Assembly (NCBI RefSeq): GCF_947255005.1
Contig: NZ_CAMYFI010000021.1
Coordinates: 1 to 39,020 of the forward strand
Direction: 5' to 3'
Origin: an uncultured Tessaracoccus sp.
Lineage (GTDB): Bacteria > Actinomycetota > Actinomycetes > Propionibacteriales > Propionibacteriaceae
Length of the DNA: 39,020 nucleotides
In this document: positions 24,220 through 33,899 of the stretch, piece by piece
Layout of the letters: each line of letters starts with the position of its first letter
Position numbering within the stretch: position 1 is the first letter of the stretch
The notes under the pieces: model-generated
The model's database searches: none
Seen by the model: only the letters and a program-made list of their open reading frames with translations
Told to the model about the DNA's origin: nothing
Translations under genes and position numbers: made by a program

Positions 24220-24989
24220 CAGCCGGCCCCCGTGTTGGTCGGCCACTGCTGTTGCGGAGGTGCCCAGCCTGGCTGCGGGGCGTCACCGGGCATTCCTGAG
24301 CCGGGCATGGGCTGGCCTTGCGGCGGCTGGGGAATCGTCGACGGTGGCTCCGGGGCCGCTTCGACCCGCAGTCCGAGCGGCAGCAGCACGGTGCACACGT
24401 AGGCGACGATCAGCGCGATGAGCGCAATCCATCCGCCGGGGCCGACATTGAGGTGCGCTGCAACCTTGTCCTGGGCGTCGCGCAGGTCGCTGTTGAACAG
24501 GCCCGCCTGCCCCCACAGGTGCACGAGCGCCGCAAGCATGCCCGCCGCGAGCGAGATGATGATGCCCATGACGATGGCGACGCTGAGGTCGCCGCCTCGA
24601 CGGATACCCACCGCACCGGCGATGAGCGCCAACGCTAGCGCCACGATGATGATGGCGAGCACTATCGAATCGCGCGGCGCGTAGCCGTCCACGCCGCCCA
24701 GATACTGCGGGTCACCAACCACCCAGTTCGGGAAGATCGAGATGATCGCCATGAACGCAGCCACCACGTACATGCTGATGCAGTAGTGGCCGAGGCCCGT
24801 CACTGTGCGCCTGCCGGCAGGCTGACCGTCGACGAAAAACAGCAGCCCCAACCATGGCAGGAACAAGCAGGCGATCGCGGCGAGCGCCAGCGACTTACCC
24901 GAGCGTTTGGCGAGCGCCAGGCCATGCACGATCGCTGGGATGGCCATGGTCACCCAGACGATCAACCCGACTGTCACGATGTCGTTCAC
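24216..24989 (-). CDS. Six-TM protein with Pro/Gln/Trp tail ending GAGW
   Basis: 257 residues. GTG 24989 is chosen because GGAGG stands just upstream; a longer frame begins inside the neighbouring gene. Six hydrophobic segments are visible, from IVTVGLIVWVTMAIPAIV to GGWIALIALIVAYVCTVLL. The last ~50 residues are a low-complexity tail (PPQGQPMPGSGMPGD, then APQPGWAPPQQQWPTNTGAGW). With six membrane passes both termini are probably cytoplasmic. The same final GAGW, preceded by W and P-P, ends the vWA protein of this operon. It is 10 nt downstream of the 877-residue protein gene. Confidence 0.8.
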   Translation of the reverse strand: MNDIVTVGLIVWVTMAIPAIVHGLALAKRSGKSLALAAIACLFLPWLGLLFFVDGQPAGRRTVTGLGHYCISMYVVAAFMAIISIFPNWVVGDPQYLGGVDGYAPRDSIVLAIIIVALALALIAGAVGIRRGGDLSVAIVMGIIISLAAGMLAALVHLWGQAGLFNSDLRDAQDKVAAHLNVGPGGWIALIALIVAYVCTVLLPLGLRVEAAPEPPSTIPQPPQGQPMPGSGMPGDAPQPGWAPPQQQWPTNTGAGW

Positions 24990-24999
24990 GTTGCCTCCC

Positions 25000-27633
25000 T
25001 CAGACGAAGTCGCCGCTGTGCTCGATGGTGGAAATCCCGGCGGCGTCGACGGGTTCGCCCGCCAGCTGGGAAATCGGAATCGCCCGGCCAGTTTGGATGA
25101 CGACGAGCGCCTTGTCGAGCCCGTTGGATTGGTCTTGGCGGATCGTGTCCGTGACACTGCGGATGTCGAGCACGCTCGTCTCGGCGGCGAACAGGCCATG
25201 CTGGAACGAGTCGCGCTGCTGGCCGTCCTGGTCGAGCCCGGCCATGAATTCGTCGCGATGCACCTCGCTGGCCTGCCCCGAGTGCGACTCGCGCACGATC
25301 ACGCGCGACAGCAGCCGGTTGCGGGCGTTCGTGTCGCGCAGCGTCTCATGCACGATCTTCGACTGGAACGACGCGCTCACCGTGCGGGTGGCCGCGTGCG
25401 CGGCCATGGCGCGGCTCCAACGCGTGAGGATGGGCATGCCGTCGATCGTCGGATCACTCTCGAGCAGGGCCGGATCATTGGCCAGCTGCATGCGGAAGCT
25501 GCCGAGCGACGCGGGGAGTTCGCGCTGGAACTCCATCCACGGTTCCGAAAGCCACCCGGTGGCGAAAAGAGCACCGCGCCACGCGTTCGCCACGTCGTCG
25601 ATGGCGTCACGATCGGGAACGGCCACGCCGATGGCGATGTTGAGCGGCATCCCCTGGCCGACGTGTACGTCGCGCTCCGAGGCTTCCGACGGGTGCCCGT
25701 GCGGTGCGTGGAGGAAAGCGCCCAGCACGCGCGACCAGTCGAGGTACTGACGGTAGCTGCGGCTGATCTTGCGGAGATCTTCCAACGCTTCCATCCGGTG
25801 CCGGATGGCGTCGTCGAGTGCGGTTTGCCGCTGCTCGAGGTGATTGAGGAGTGCATATTCTTTCGCTTTGCTGCGCGTGAGCAGCACAGCGCCAGAGCTC
25901 ATCCAGCCGAGGAATGTCATCACGATGCCGACGAGGAGCCACGGCCATGCGAATACCTGCAGCGCCGTCAGCGCCACGAGAATCGCGATGATGGAGCCGC
26001 TCACCCCGGTGAGCACCCGCACCTGCATGGCCAGGTTGTCCTGCAGCTCGGCGCTGTCGTCGACGATCTCCGGCTGCGCGCTGAGGTGGTTCACCTTCTC
26101 GGTGAGTTCGTCCACCTCCCGAATGGTGGCGCGGTGCGCGTCGGCGAGTCGACGCCCAACGTGGCCGGCGTACGAGTTGCGCGCGTCCTCCGCCCACTCC
26201 CGCAAGCGGTTCTTCTGCGTGGTGATCGCCTGGCTGAGATGCGGCTGCGTGCGGGAGAGGTGATCGAGGCGCTCGAACAGCCGCGAGACGGCGATATCGT
26301 CGCCCGGCTCGATCTCCCAGTTCGGCAAAAAGGCCGCGAGGGATGCGGGAAGCGTGAACGTGTCGCGCGGGTCGTGGGCGACACGGTCGGTGGTGGGAAC
26401 GATGGCCGGCTGCGAACCGGACGTGAACGGATCGAGCCCCTGGGCGTGCTGCCCCGCGTCCAGCAAGCTGAAGCCGCCGCCCACGAAATCACGCCACAGC
26501 TTGGGGTTTTGCAGCACCGGCGGGAGGTCGCCTGAGGTGCGGGTGGAGCGTCGGATCACGCTCTCCAGCGACTGCTCATACTCCGCCCAGCTCGACGATG
26601 ATCCGTCGGCGCGAACGCCACGAACCACCACGGCGTAGCCCGAATCCGAGCCTCCGAACACGGCGTTTTGCACTGTGCTGGCGACGGCCCGGCTCGCGGC
26701 CTGATCCACCGCGCGCATGAGCCGCCCGGGAGCGCCGGACAGCGCGCTACCGAGGAACTGGAAGAACTCCTTCAGCGCAGCGCCCACGCCGATGTCCCTC
26801 GGGCGAGGCGGCGGGGAGGCGTGTCGCACCCTGGGCATGGTGTCCGGGTGCAACTCGAACAGCCGCTCCGCCATACCCACCACACGCGACGCCTCGTCGT
26901 CGACCGTCACCACGTGCCCCGACGAGGTGTGCGGCGCCGGGTAGCGTTCCGCCACCGACACCAGCCGCTCGCCCAGCGCATGTTGCACCGAGCCCGACGA
27001 CAGCGAACGTGAGAAACCCCTAATCGGCACGACCAGCTGCCCGCTGGGCGGCTGGCGATCGTCGAACGGCCCCGCGGCCTGGCCCGGCCACAGCCCGAGC
27101 AAGCTCGTCAGCGTGCCACACAGCAACATCGCCCACTTCGGGTCGCGCGTCGAGCTGCGCAGCGGCGACGACGCCCGCCCCGGCGCGCGCGACTCCTCCG
27201 GAGAAATCACCAGGTTGTGCCACCCGTACAACACCAGCGAGCGACGCTGCCACTGCGAATCAGGGCTACCTGCGGACACGCTGAGCTGCGTGATCGGCGC
27301 CCCCGGCATGGTGGATTGCAGCGCCTCGAGCACACGCACCGCCTGCTCCTGGCTGACCACGCATTCCTCGTCGTCGACGTCGCCCACCACCGCCACGCGC
27401 AGCCTGGTCACGTCGACGTTCGCGAGGTCTTGTTGCAGCGCGGCACCGGCCACGCCGTCGGGACGAAGCACCTTCACCGGCACCGCCGCGTGATCGTCGC
27501 GCAGCGCATCCAGATCGACGATGCGACACGTGTTGACGAGGCCCTGCACGGTGAGGTCTTGCAGCATCGCGCTCAGCAGCACGGCCAAGGGGCGCCGTGC
27601 CGCGAGGATGACGTAATCAGATCCAGACGTCAT
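25000..27633 (-). CDS. Large membrane-anchored protein, unknown family
   Basis: 877 residues. The first ~340 residues are a soluble alpha/beta region (YVILAARRPLAVLLSAM, TRLRVAVVGDVDDEE). Then come helical parts (VDQAASRAVASTVQNAVF; RLADAHRATIREVDELTEK). Two membrane segments lie at about 541-562 and 566-590 (GSIIAILVALTALQVFAW; WLLVGIVMTFLGWMSSG). A charged coiled coil follows at once (EYALLNHLEQRQTALDDAIR, HRMEALEDLRKI), and a final ~240 residues of mixed structure. No known domain is recognised. The gene overlaps the tubulin-like gene by 17 bp, so a fixed stoichiometry is likely; the membrane hairpin could anchor the tubulin-like polymer. Confidence 0.8.
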   Translation of the reverse strand: MTSGSDYVILAARRPLAVLLSAMLQDLTVQGLVNTCRIVDLDALRDDHAAVPVKVLRPDGVAGAALQQDLANVDVTRLRVAVVGDVDDEECVVSQEQAVRVLEALQSTMPGAPITQLSVSAGSPDSQWQRRSLVLYGWHNLVISPEESRAPGRASSPLRSSTRDPKWAMLLCGTLTSLLGLWPGQAAGPFDDRQPPSGQLVVPIRGFSRSLSSGSVQHALGERLVSVAERYPAPHTSSGHVVTVDDEASRVVGMAERLFELHPDTMPRVRHASPPPRPRDIGVGAALKEFFQFLGSALSGAPGRLMRAVDQAASRAVASTVQNAVFGGSDSGYAVVVRGVRADGSSSSWAEYEQSLESVIRRSTRTSGDLPPVLQNPKLWRDFVGGGFSLLDAGQHAQGLDPFTSGSQPAIVPTTDRVAHDPRDTFTLPASLAAFLPNWEIEPGDDIAVSRLFERLDHLSRTQPHLSQAITTQKNRLREWAEDARNSYAGHVGRRLADAHRATIREVDELTEKVNHLSAQPEIVDDSAELQDNLAMQVRVLTGVSGSIIAILVALTALQVFAWPWLLVGIVMTFLGWMSSGAVLLTRSKAKEYALLNHLEQRQTALDDAIRHRMEALEDLRKISRSYRQYLDWSRVLGAFLHAPHGHPSEASERDVHVGQGMPLNIAIGVAVPDRDAIDDVANAWRGALFATGWLSEPWMEFQRELPASLGSFRMQLANDPALLESDPTIDGMPILTRWSRAMAAHAATRTVSASFQSKIVHETLRDTNARNRLLSRVIVRESHSGQASEVHRDEFMAGLDQDGQQRDSFQHGLFAAETSVLDIRSVTDTIRQDQSNGLDKALVVIQTGRAIPISQLAGEPVDAAGISTIEHSGDFV

Positions 27634-30600
27634 TTCCTGCCCCGCCCGTGGAAGTGTCTACCGAAGCTGCATCGATCATCTGCTGCAGCAGGTTCAGCGC
27701 AGGCAGCGCGTGCGGCGCCAGCTCGGACATGAGGCTCATCTGACGCACCTGCGCCAGCGGCAAGCCCAGCTGGTAGGCCATCACGTTCTGCTCCGCCACG
27801 TTGCCGTTGGCGTCCACCTGGCCCCACTGCTCGGCATACATCCGACGAAGCCCCTCCACCCACGCGCGGGCTTCGGCGGCACGCGCTTGGCCCACCGTCT
27901 GCGTCGCTTCTGCCTCCGCCCTGGTGAGGACGGGGCTAGGACCATCGCACGGCATTGGGGCGCCGTCGAGCTCCATGGGCTTGTCGAAGAACGCCGCGCG
28001 CAGCAGCGTCGTGCCCGCCAGCTCGCTGACGTCGTTCGAGTGGGCGTTGGAATCGGCCTGGTCGACGAGCCGACGCAGCGCATCGTACGGGGTCAGCGGG
28101 GTGAGGTCGCCGTCGCCGACACAGCGGACGAACGCCCACGCGTGGCTCATCAGCACGGCTGCCAGCACGTCGTGGGCGGTACGCACCTGGGTGTCTTCCG
28201 ACGTGAGCAGCTCACCGAAGTTGCACCAGCCATCGGGCGTGCTCACCGCAGCCTTGCCCGTCTTGTCCTGACGCACCAGCCCGACGAGCCGACCCAAGTA
28301 CCAGCCCGCGATCACGCGCCGAAGTTCGTCCGACGACATGGCGATGGCCGCCGACAGGGGACGCGTGCGCTTCCACTGCCATAGGTTGCGCTGCGCGATG
28401 AGCGGGGCCTTCGCCCAACGCTGCTGAATCGGGTCGAGCAGCGACGTGAAGCACAGCGGCGACACTTTCTGGTAGGAACCGAAGACGCTCACCTTACCGG
28501 CCTCCGACACGGTGCCCACCAGAGAGTCTTCCAGGTTCTCCACGCTCGTCGGATCCAGCGACGCGTTGGCGCGCAAACGCTGCAGCATGGCCTGGCTCAC
28601 GGGATGCTGTCCGCCGATCGGAATGTCCGAGAACGAGTAGACGAACTTGATATCGGTGCCGTGCAGACGCTGCGCCATGTTGATGTCGATACCCACCACC
28701 GGTTTGGCCTTTTCCATGGTCTCCGTCATCTTCGCGACGAACGACTTCTGGCGTTGCTCGCGATCGATGGCCGTCACCGTCGGGTCGTCAAGGTAGTCGG
28801 AGATGGACTGGCCAGCGAAGGCAGCGAATACGTCACCCTTCGCGCCGAGCCGCGACGTGGCGCGCGCGAGGAGGTCGGAGTGCGACATCAGCAACGTGTA
28901 GTTCGGCTTCGCCTCCGGCGTCGGCTGGCCGTCGGAAGCCCGGCTCGGGAGTGCGCCCGGCCGCCAGTGGCTCACCTGCCTGAGCACCTCATGCTCTTCC
29001 TTCGAGCCAGTGGTCTCCCACTTGCCGTCGGTGGCTTCGGCGCGGATCTTCGCCAGCGACTGCCCGTAGTCGGTGTTGCCGTTCGCCGAGGCCACAACGT
29101 CGCTGTGGAACTGCTGCGGGAAATCGTCCGCCGTCGTGAGCAGCACCTCGTTCTCGGCATGCTTGAAACGCAGGGGCACGCGGTCGGTCTCGTCGGGCCA
29201 GTCGGCGTACACCTCCGAATTGAGCTGCGCGAGGCCGGCCCCCGACGAGGTATGCGCGCGCTCCACTTCCAGCAGCCTGAGCGCGTCGTTGGCGGCCTTC
29301 TCAAGACCCGCCAGCACGTCGGAGGAAAACGCCCGCAAGATTCCGGCAGCGATGCGGGCACCTTCCAGACGCAGCGTGCGCTCCATCGAGTTGCTGAGCG
29401 AGCGTTGCACCATCTGCCCGATGGGGTGGCTCATGTCGACGGGCTTCTTGCCCAGCGACTGCGCCTGCTGCCCGACGGCAGGATCGAGAGCGACCGGATC
29501 GGCACCGTCGGCTTCAGCCCCCGCCTGGGCGAGCTGCGCGATCAGTTGGTCGGCGTAGTCGTGGATGCGGCTCATCAGCTCGCGCCCGTACGGCAGGCCG
29601 AACTGGCTGACGACGCGCAGGAACTCGCGCTTCGCCGCGTCTTCGAGCTGGTAGGCCCAGCCCTCCGCCCACGCGTAGGCGTTGCGCTGCAACTGGCTGC
29701 GGCACTGCTCGCGCATCGGGTTGAGGTTCATCGTGACGGTCGAGAGCCACTGCGGCGCCGGCGCCTGACCTGCATTGGCGAGCATCCCGACGGCTGGCCC
29801 GGCGGCTTCCCGGGCGATGGCCTCCCACACCTGGCGTGGGAACGCTTCGGTCTGGAACCAGTCGGGGACGGGCTGCCCGTACTGCGGCAGCCCCATCGCG
29901 TTGAGGCTGGCGCCCCACTGGTTGTCCATGAGCTGCCGGAGCTGATCGTTGCCGGACAACGAACTCGTCGGGTTGATGTGGCCGCCCACGAGGTGATCCG
30001 ACGCGGAGTGCGCCAGCCGCTGCGCGGCGTAGTCGAGGTAGCGGTCGCGGCCAAGCGACAGCGACGCGAACCCGAGCGAGCCGAACGGGAGCGCGAGCGG
30101 ATCGACGCGCCACCCAAACTTCTGATTGAGGTTGGTGAGCGGGTTGGGGTTGCCGAGCATGAAGTCGAGGTACTGCCTGGACGCGCGCTCGGAGAGCATG
30201 GTGCCTGCCAGCGCCCGCGCGATACCCCGGTATACGGATTCTTGCGAGCCGTCACCGAAATAGGCGCCCGAGCCACCAATCTTCGAACCGATGGGGAACA
30301 CGCGCGCAAACGGTGGCGTGTTTGGCTGCAGCGGAATGCCCAGCGATGCGTACGTCGCGGCGTCGAAGCCCTCGGAGGTGCGGGCAATGGCTGCGATGAT
30401 CTCCGGCAGCGCACCCATCGCGTTGCCTTCGACGTTGGCACGCTTGCCCTCGTCGAGCTGCGCGAACACGTCGGCGGTGTAGAGGAAGCAGCCGATGTTT
30501 TGGCTCTTCACGCCCGGCAGCGTGCCGAGCAGGCGGGCAACGTCGAGGAACATCGACGCGCCCGAGCCGCCGGCCATGGAGCCGACGATGATGGGGATGA

Positions 30601-31099
30601 TGACCTCCGACGACTGCTCCTCAGCAGGGATTTCACCCCAGGCACCCGGCGCGACGGACTTCGCCTGCGCACGCACGAGGGTTTCGCGCAGGGGGTTCAG
30701 CCTCGGCAGGGTGAGCATGCGCCCGACAGCCCGGTACTGGCCGGCCCCGGAAGTGACGGGGATGGTGTTCGCTGCCGCAGGGTTGCGCGGCGCCCAACCC
30801 GACAGGCCGACGTAGTTGCGGTCTTTGCTGGTGAGCTGTGCCTCGACGGTGTGCGCGGTCTGCAGGAACGAGTTCGACGGCGACGAGAACGAGACGTAGT
30901 GGCCGCCCATCTCCTGGATGTTGCCCAGCGGTTCGGGCCCCTTGTCTGGGTCGACGGGAACGTCGATGTGCACGAACTGCCACGCATCCGGGAGTGACGA
31001 GATGCCGCGGGCACGGAGGTCGGCGCGGAGCTGGTCAATCAGGAGACGAAGCGTGGTTCCACCGGAACCACCGCATCCGACGAGTAGGAATCTACGCAC
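27617..31099 (-). CDS. Tubulin/FtsZ-like GTPase (Tubulin_2 type), 1160 aa
   Basis: GTG 31099 is chosen for the GAGGA site six bases before it. The N-terminus RRFLLVGCGGSGGTTLRLL is the glycine-rich nucleotide loop of tubulin-like proteins. IIPIIVGSMAGGSGASMFLD (about residues 167-186) is the tubulin signature, with G-G-S-G-A-S in place of FtsZ's G-G-T-G-T-G. The chain is about three times FtsZ length; the extra ~800 residues are mostly helical, with no recognised domain. This corresponds to the Pfam tubulin-like family found in multi-gene bacterial clusters with vWA proteins. Polymerisation is expected of the fold but not shown. It is the third gene of the operon, 37 nt after the vWA gene. 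Confidence 0.85.
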   Translation of the reverse strand: MRRFLLVGCGGSGGTTLRLLIDQLRADLRARGISSLPDAWQFVHIDVPVDPDKGPEPLGNIQEMGGHYVSFSSPSNSFLQTAHTVEAQLTSKDRNYVGLSGWAPRNPAAANTIPVTSGAGQYRAVGRMLTLPRLNPLRETLVRAQAKSVAPGAWGEIPAEEQSSEVIIPIIVGSMAGGSGASMFLDVARLLGTLPGVKSQNIGCFLYTADVFAQLDEGKRANVEGNAMGALPEIIAAIARTSEGFDAATYASLGIPLQPNTPPFARVFPIGSKIGGSGAYFGDGSQESVYRGIARALAGTMLSERASRQYLDFMLGNPNPLTNLNQKFGWRVDPLALPFGSLGFASLSLGRDRYLDYAAQRLAHSASDHLVGGHINPTSSLSGNDQLRQLMDNQWGASLNAMGLPQYGQPVPDWFQTEAFPRQVWEAIAREAAGPAVGMLANAGQAPAPQWLSTVTMNLNPMREQCRSQLQRNAYAWAEGWAYQLEDAAKREFLRVVSQFGLPYGRELMSRIHDYADQLIAQLAQAGAEADGADPVALDPAVGQQAQSLGKKPVDMSHPIGQMVQRSLSNSMERTLRLEGARIAAGILRAFSSDVLAGLEKAANDALRLLEVERAHTSSGAGLAQLNSEVYADWPDETDRVPLRFKHAENEVLLTTADDFPQQFHSDVVASANGNTDYGQSLAKIRAEATDGKWETTGSKEEHEVLRQVSHWRPGALPSRASDGQPTPEAKPNYTLLMSHSDLLARATSRLGAKGDVFAAFAGQSISDYLDDPTVTAIDREQRQKSFVAKMTETMEKAKPVVGIDINMAQRLHGTDIKFVYSFSDIPIGGQHPVSQAMLQRLRANASLDPTSVENLEDSLVGTVSEAGKVSVFGSYQKVSPLCFTSLLDPIQQRWAKAPLIAQRNLWQWKRTRPLSAAIAMSSDELRRVIAGWYLGRLVGLVRQDKTGKAAVSTPDGWCNFGELLTSEDTQVRTAHDVLAAVLMSHAWAFVRCVGDGDLTPLTPYDALRRLVDQADSNAHSNDVSELAGTTLLRAAFFDKPMELDGAPMPCDGPSPVLTRAEAEATQTVGQARAAEARAWVEGLRRMYAEQWGQVDANGNVAEQNVMAYQLGLPLAQVRQMSLMSELAPHALPALNLLQQMIDAASVDTSTGGAGNDVWI

Positions 31100-31136
31100 G
31101 TTCAATCCTCACTGGGTTGCATTTCCTAGTTGTGGT

Positions 31137-33899
31137 TTACCATCCCGCTCCACCGCTTGGAGGCTGATTGCCCCAATTGGAGTTCGGCGGTTGTTGCCAA
31201 TGTGACTGCCCGCCCGGCTGCCCGGAAGACGGCGGCGACTGCCACCCCGTCTGCGACCCGCTCGTAGGTGATGGCCCTCCTTGCGGATTCCAGCGGGTGG
31301 TGGATTGCGCGGGCGGGTTCGACCAGGGGTCGGGGCGCCCGCCTGCGGAAGGGCCGCCACCCCACGGATCGCTCGTCGGGGATTCGGCATCTGGCGGCAG
31401 GCCCTCGCGGAGTTTGGCGACGGCGTCGCGGATGCGGCCGCGGATGTCGTCGGTGAGCTCGTTCAGGCCGGGGGCTCCGGGTGCGGTGAAGAGGGTGACC
31501 GTCACGTCGCCGGAGGTGGGGCGCTCGGGGTGCAACGCCACCGTCCAGTTGCCCTGCACTGCCAACGGCAGTTTGGCCTTGTCGCCGACGGATGCGAGCG
31601 ACGTGCGTCCGCCTGCGGCCTTGCCTGGCTGTTCGACGACAACGTAGCCGGGCTCTGTGAGCGCCAGGCCCGTCTTCGCCCGCAGCTGCACTCCCGCGAC
31701 GTCAACCTTGCGGCGCTCGCTTGCGAGCTGCGCGATCGACATGCTGCTGAGGTCGACGTTGATCCCGTCGTCGGTGAACGCGCGGGAATCGTCGACGGGC
31801 CCAGTGAATTGCTGCGCCAGCACTGCGTTGCCCGGGATCTTCGACGTGAGGTACTTGCTCAGGTACAAGATGCCGACGGGGATCGCGATGCCCAGCAGCG
31901 TCACACCGATGAGCGTGCCCCACAGCACCGGCTGCGACGCCGGGCGCTGCATCTGCAATTCGAACTCGAGCTGCACAGGCATGCCCGCCTTGGCGCTGGG
32001 CGACTTGAGCCACACCTCCGTCGTGCCGACGAGCGCACCATGCCCGGTACCGCTCGGGTCGAGTGTGAGCTCGAGCCCCGACGAGCTACAGGAGCCCTCG
32101 TCGGCGGCAGGAGAGCTCAGCTTCGCAGAGTCGAGGCCCTTCGGGTACCCGGTGAACTGTGTCTTCTCCCCCAGCCAGACGCACCCCTCGCCCTCGAGCG
32201 GAACGGTGACGGTGACCGGGTCGGCCTGCTCCGTCTCGCCGAAGGACACCTTGGCGGGGATCGTCGGGAAATCTTCGGGCGGTGCGACCGACAGCGGCAC
32301 CATCACCCGGATGGGTTCCAGCTTGGTGCCCTCAACGGTTTTGCCCTGACCAGACCACGACTGCGTCGTGACATTCAAGGTAATCCACAGCTGCGCGCCG
32401 CCAGCGGCCATCGAGCCCGGGTCGAGTGCGATGGGTTCGGCGATCGTGGTCACCGGCTTGTCCTTGACGAGTTGGCGGGTCTCACCGTCGGAGCCGATCA
32501 ACGAGACATCGAACCGGGACTCGTCAGACAGCGTGGCCGGATCGATCGTCTCACCCTTGCCGTTCACCAGGCCGAGCTGCACGTCGACGGGTTTGGCGTC
32601 GGTGCGAACCGTGACGTCTTTGCGGTTCGTCCACACCGGCTGCACGTCGCCAAAGAGCTTCACCGATGACTGCGCCAGCTCGTCGGTGTCTGTGGCTGCG
32701 ACGAACACCAGACCCCACGGGCCAATCCATTCCTCGCTCTGCCCGTCGCGCTCCAACCTGAGATCCAGCGTGCGCTCCGACAACCATTTCCAGCGCAGCG
32801 TCGCGCCAGGTACTTTCGCGTTGTCGCCGTCCTTCGGCATGGGGGTGAGGGCACCGTCACGGGTTTGCAGGAGGACGCGCCCGCCGTCGACGGGGAGCTG
32901 CGTGATGGCTTGCACGCGCCCGATCGCGCCGTCGAGGACAAACGTGCGGGTGCCCTGCGCGCAGGGCTCCTCGCCTTCCTTACACAGGCCGGTTTCTTCC
33001 ACCACCGACCCTTCGGACGCGGCTTCCGCAAACGCCCAGATGAGGCCGTCGATGTCATTGGCCATGCTGAACGTACCGGGCGAGGGCTTCGTGATGTCGC
33101 CGCACGGGATCGTCTCCGCAGCAGCGAATCCTTGCATGAGTTCAAACGTCTTCGGTTCGGTGTCGACGGCGAGCCCGATGCCGAGGGTGATGACATCCAT
33201 GCTGCGCAGCTGGTCGGCGACACCGCCCGGGCGGCACATGTCTTCTTGCCCGTCCTTCACAGCCTGCGCGGCGTCCTGCTGGGTCGCGAGCTTGTTGTCG
33301 GGCGCGTACGGCTTCGGGCCTCCCCATTTCTGCATCACGTCGGCATTGGCGCGCTTGGCGATGGCGAAGCCGCCGTCGGAGAACCACAGCACCATCGAGC
33401 AGTGGTCGCCCTCCGCCTGCTGGCGCTTGACGAGCTCCTGACGCGCCCCATCGACGGCTTTCCAATAGTCGGTTTCCACACCGTGGAGACGCTCGGCGTA
33501 GGCGTCGAGGTCGGCGTTGATGGAGTCGAGGTGTTCGGCGTCGAGGTCGGTCCAGTCGAGCGTCTTGCTGAAGCTGTGATCGAAGCCGGCGAGCGCGATC
33601 TGCACGTTGGCTTCTGGCAGCTCGCCCAGGATCTCCGCCAGTCGACTCACGAACAATTTGCTCGCGGTGATCCTGGCGTTATTCGGGTCGGTGTCTTTCA
33701 GCGAGCCCGACATGTCGAACAGCAGCAGTACGCTGCCCTGCCCTCCGCCTCGGGTGCAGCTCATGAATCGTGACGCGGGCGTCAACTCCGCGCCCTTCGC
33801 GTCCTCATCTGCGCGGGCGTTCAGCTGGGCGAGCGGCACAACGACCAGCCCGATGAGGAAGGCCAATAGCAGCGTGCGCATGGCACGCAGGCGGCTCAC
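31137..33899 (-). CDS. Exported, membrane-anchored vWA protein with GAGW tail
   Basis: 920 residues from GTG 33899, which overlaps the previous stop as GTGA. A signal peptide (MRTLLLAFLIGLVVVPLAQL then NARA) is followed by a vWA domain: VLLLFDMSGSLKDT has the MIDAS motif D62-x-S-x-S, and IALAGFDHSF and SMVLWFSDGG are later strands. The middle ~400 residues are beta-rich, consistent with Ig-like domains. One membrane segment lies at about 658-684 (VLWGTLIGVTLLGIAIPVG). A cytoplasmic part follows, ending in a Pro/Gly/Gln/Trp tail that closes PPSGGAGW. So an outside ligand-binding domain is wired to an inside tail, like an integrin or sensor. Tail and position suggest a contact with the tubulin-like protein. 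Confidence 0.85.
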   Translation of the reverse strand: MSRLRAMRTLLLAFLIGLVVVPLAQLNARADEDAKGAELTPASRFMSCTRGGGQGSVLLLFDMSGSLKDTDPNNARITASKLFVSRLAEILGELPEANVQIALAGFDHSFSKTLDWTDLDAEHLDSINADLDAYAERLHGVETDYWKAVDGARQELVKRQQAEGDHCSMVLWFSDGGFAIAKRANADVMQKWGGPKPYAPDNKLATQQDAAQAVKDGQEDMCRPGGVADQLRSMDVITLGIGLAVDTEPKTFELMQGFAAAETIPCGDITKPSPGTFSMANDIDGLIWAFAEAASEGSVVEETGLCKEGEEPCAQGTRTFVLDGAIGRVQAITQLPVDGGRVLLQTRDGALTPMPKDGDNAKVPGATLRWKWLSERTLDLRLERDGQSEEWIGPWGLVFVAATDTDELAQSSVKLFGDVQPVWTNRKDVTVRTDAKPVDVQLGLVNGKGETIDPATLSDESRFDVSLIGSDGETRQLVKDKPVTTIAEPIALDPGSMAAGGAQLWITLNVTTQSWSGQGKTVEGTKLEPIRVMVPLSVAPPEDFPTIPAKVSFGETEQADPVTVTVPLEGEGCVWLGEKTQFTGYPKGLDSAKLSSPAADEGSCSSSGLELTLDPSGTGHGALVGTTEVWLKSPSAKAGMPVQLEFELQMQRPASQPVLWGTLIGVTLLGIAIPVGILYLSKYLTSKIPGNAVLAQQFTGPVDDSRAFTDDGINVDLSSMSIAQLASERRKVDVAGVQLRAKTGLALTEPGYVVVEQPGKAAGGRTSLASVGDKAKLPLAVQGNWTVALHPERPTSGDVTVTLFTAPGAPGLNELTDDIRGRIRDAVAKLREGLPPDAESPTSDPWGGGPSAGGRPDPWSNPPAQSTTRWNPQGGPSPTSGSQTGWQSPPSSGQPGGQSHWQQPPNSNWGNQPPSGGAGW

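Noticed and set aside
28604..30997. 797-codon plus-strand frame opposite the tubulin-like gene
   Set aside because: Arg/Val/His-rich shadow of the codons on the other strand; no domain and no ribosome site.
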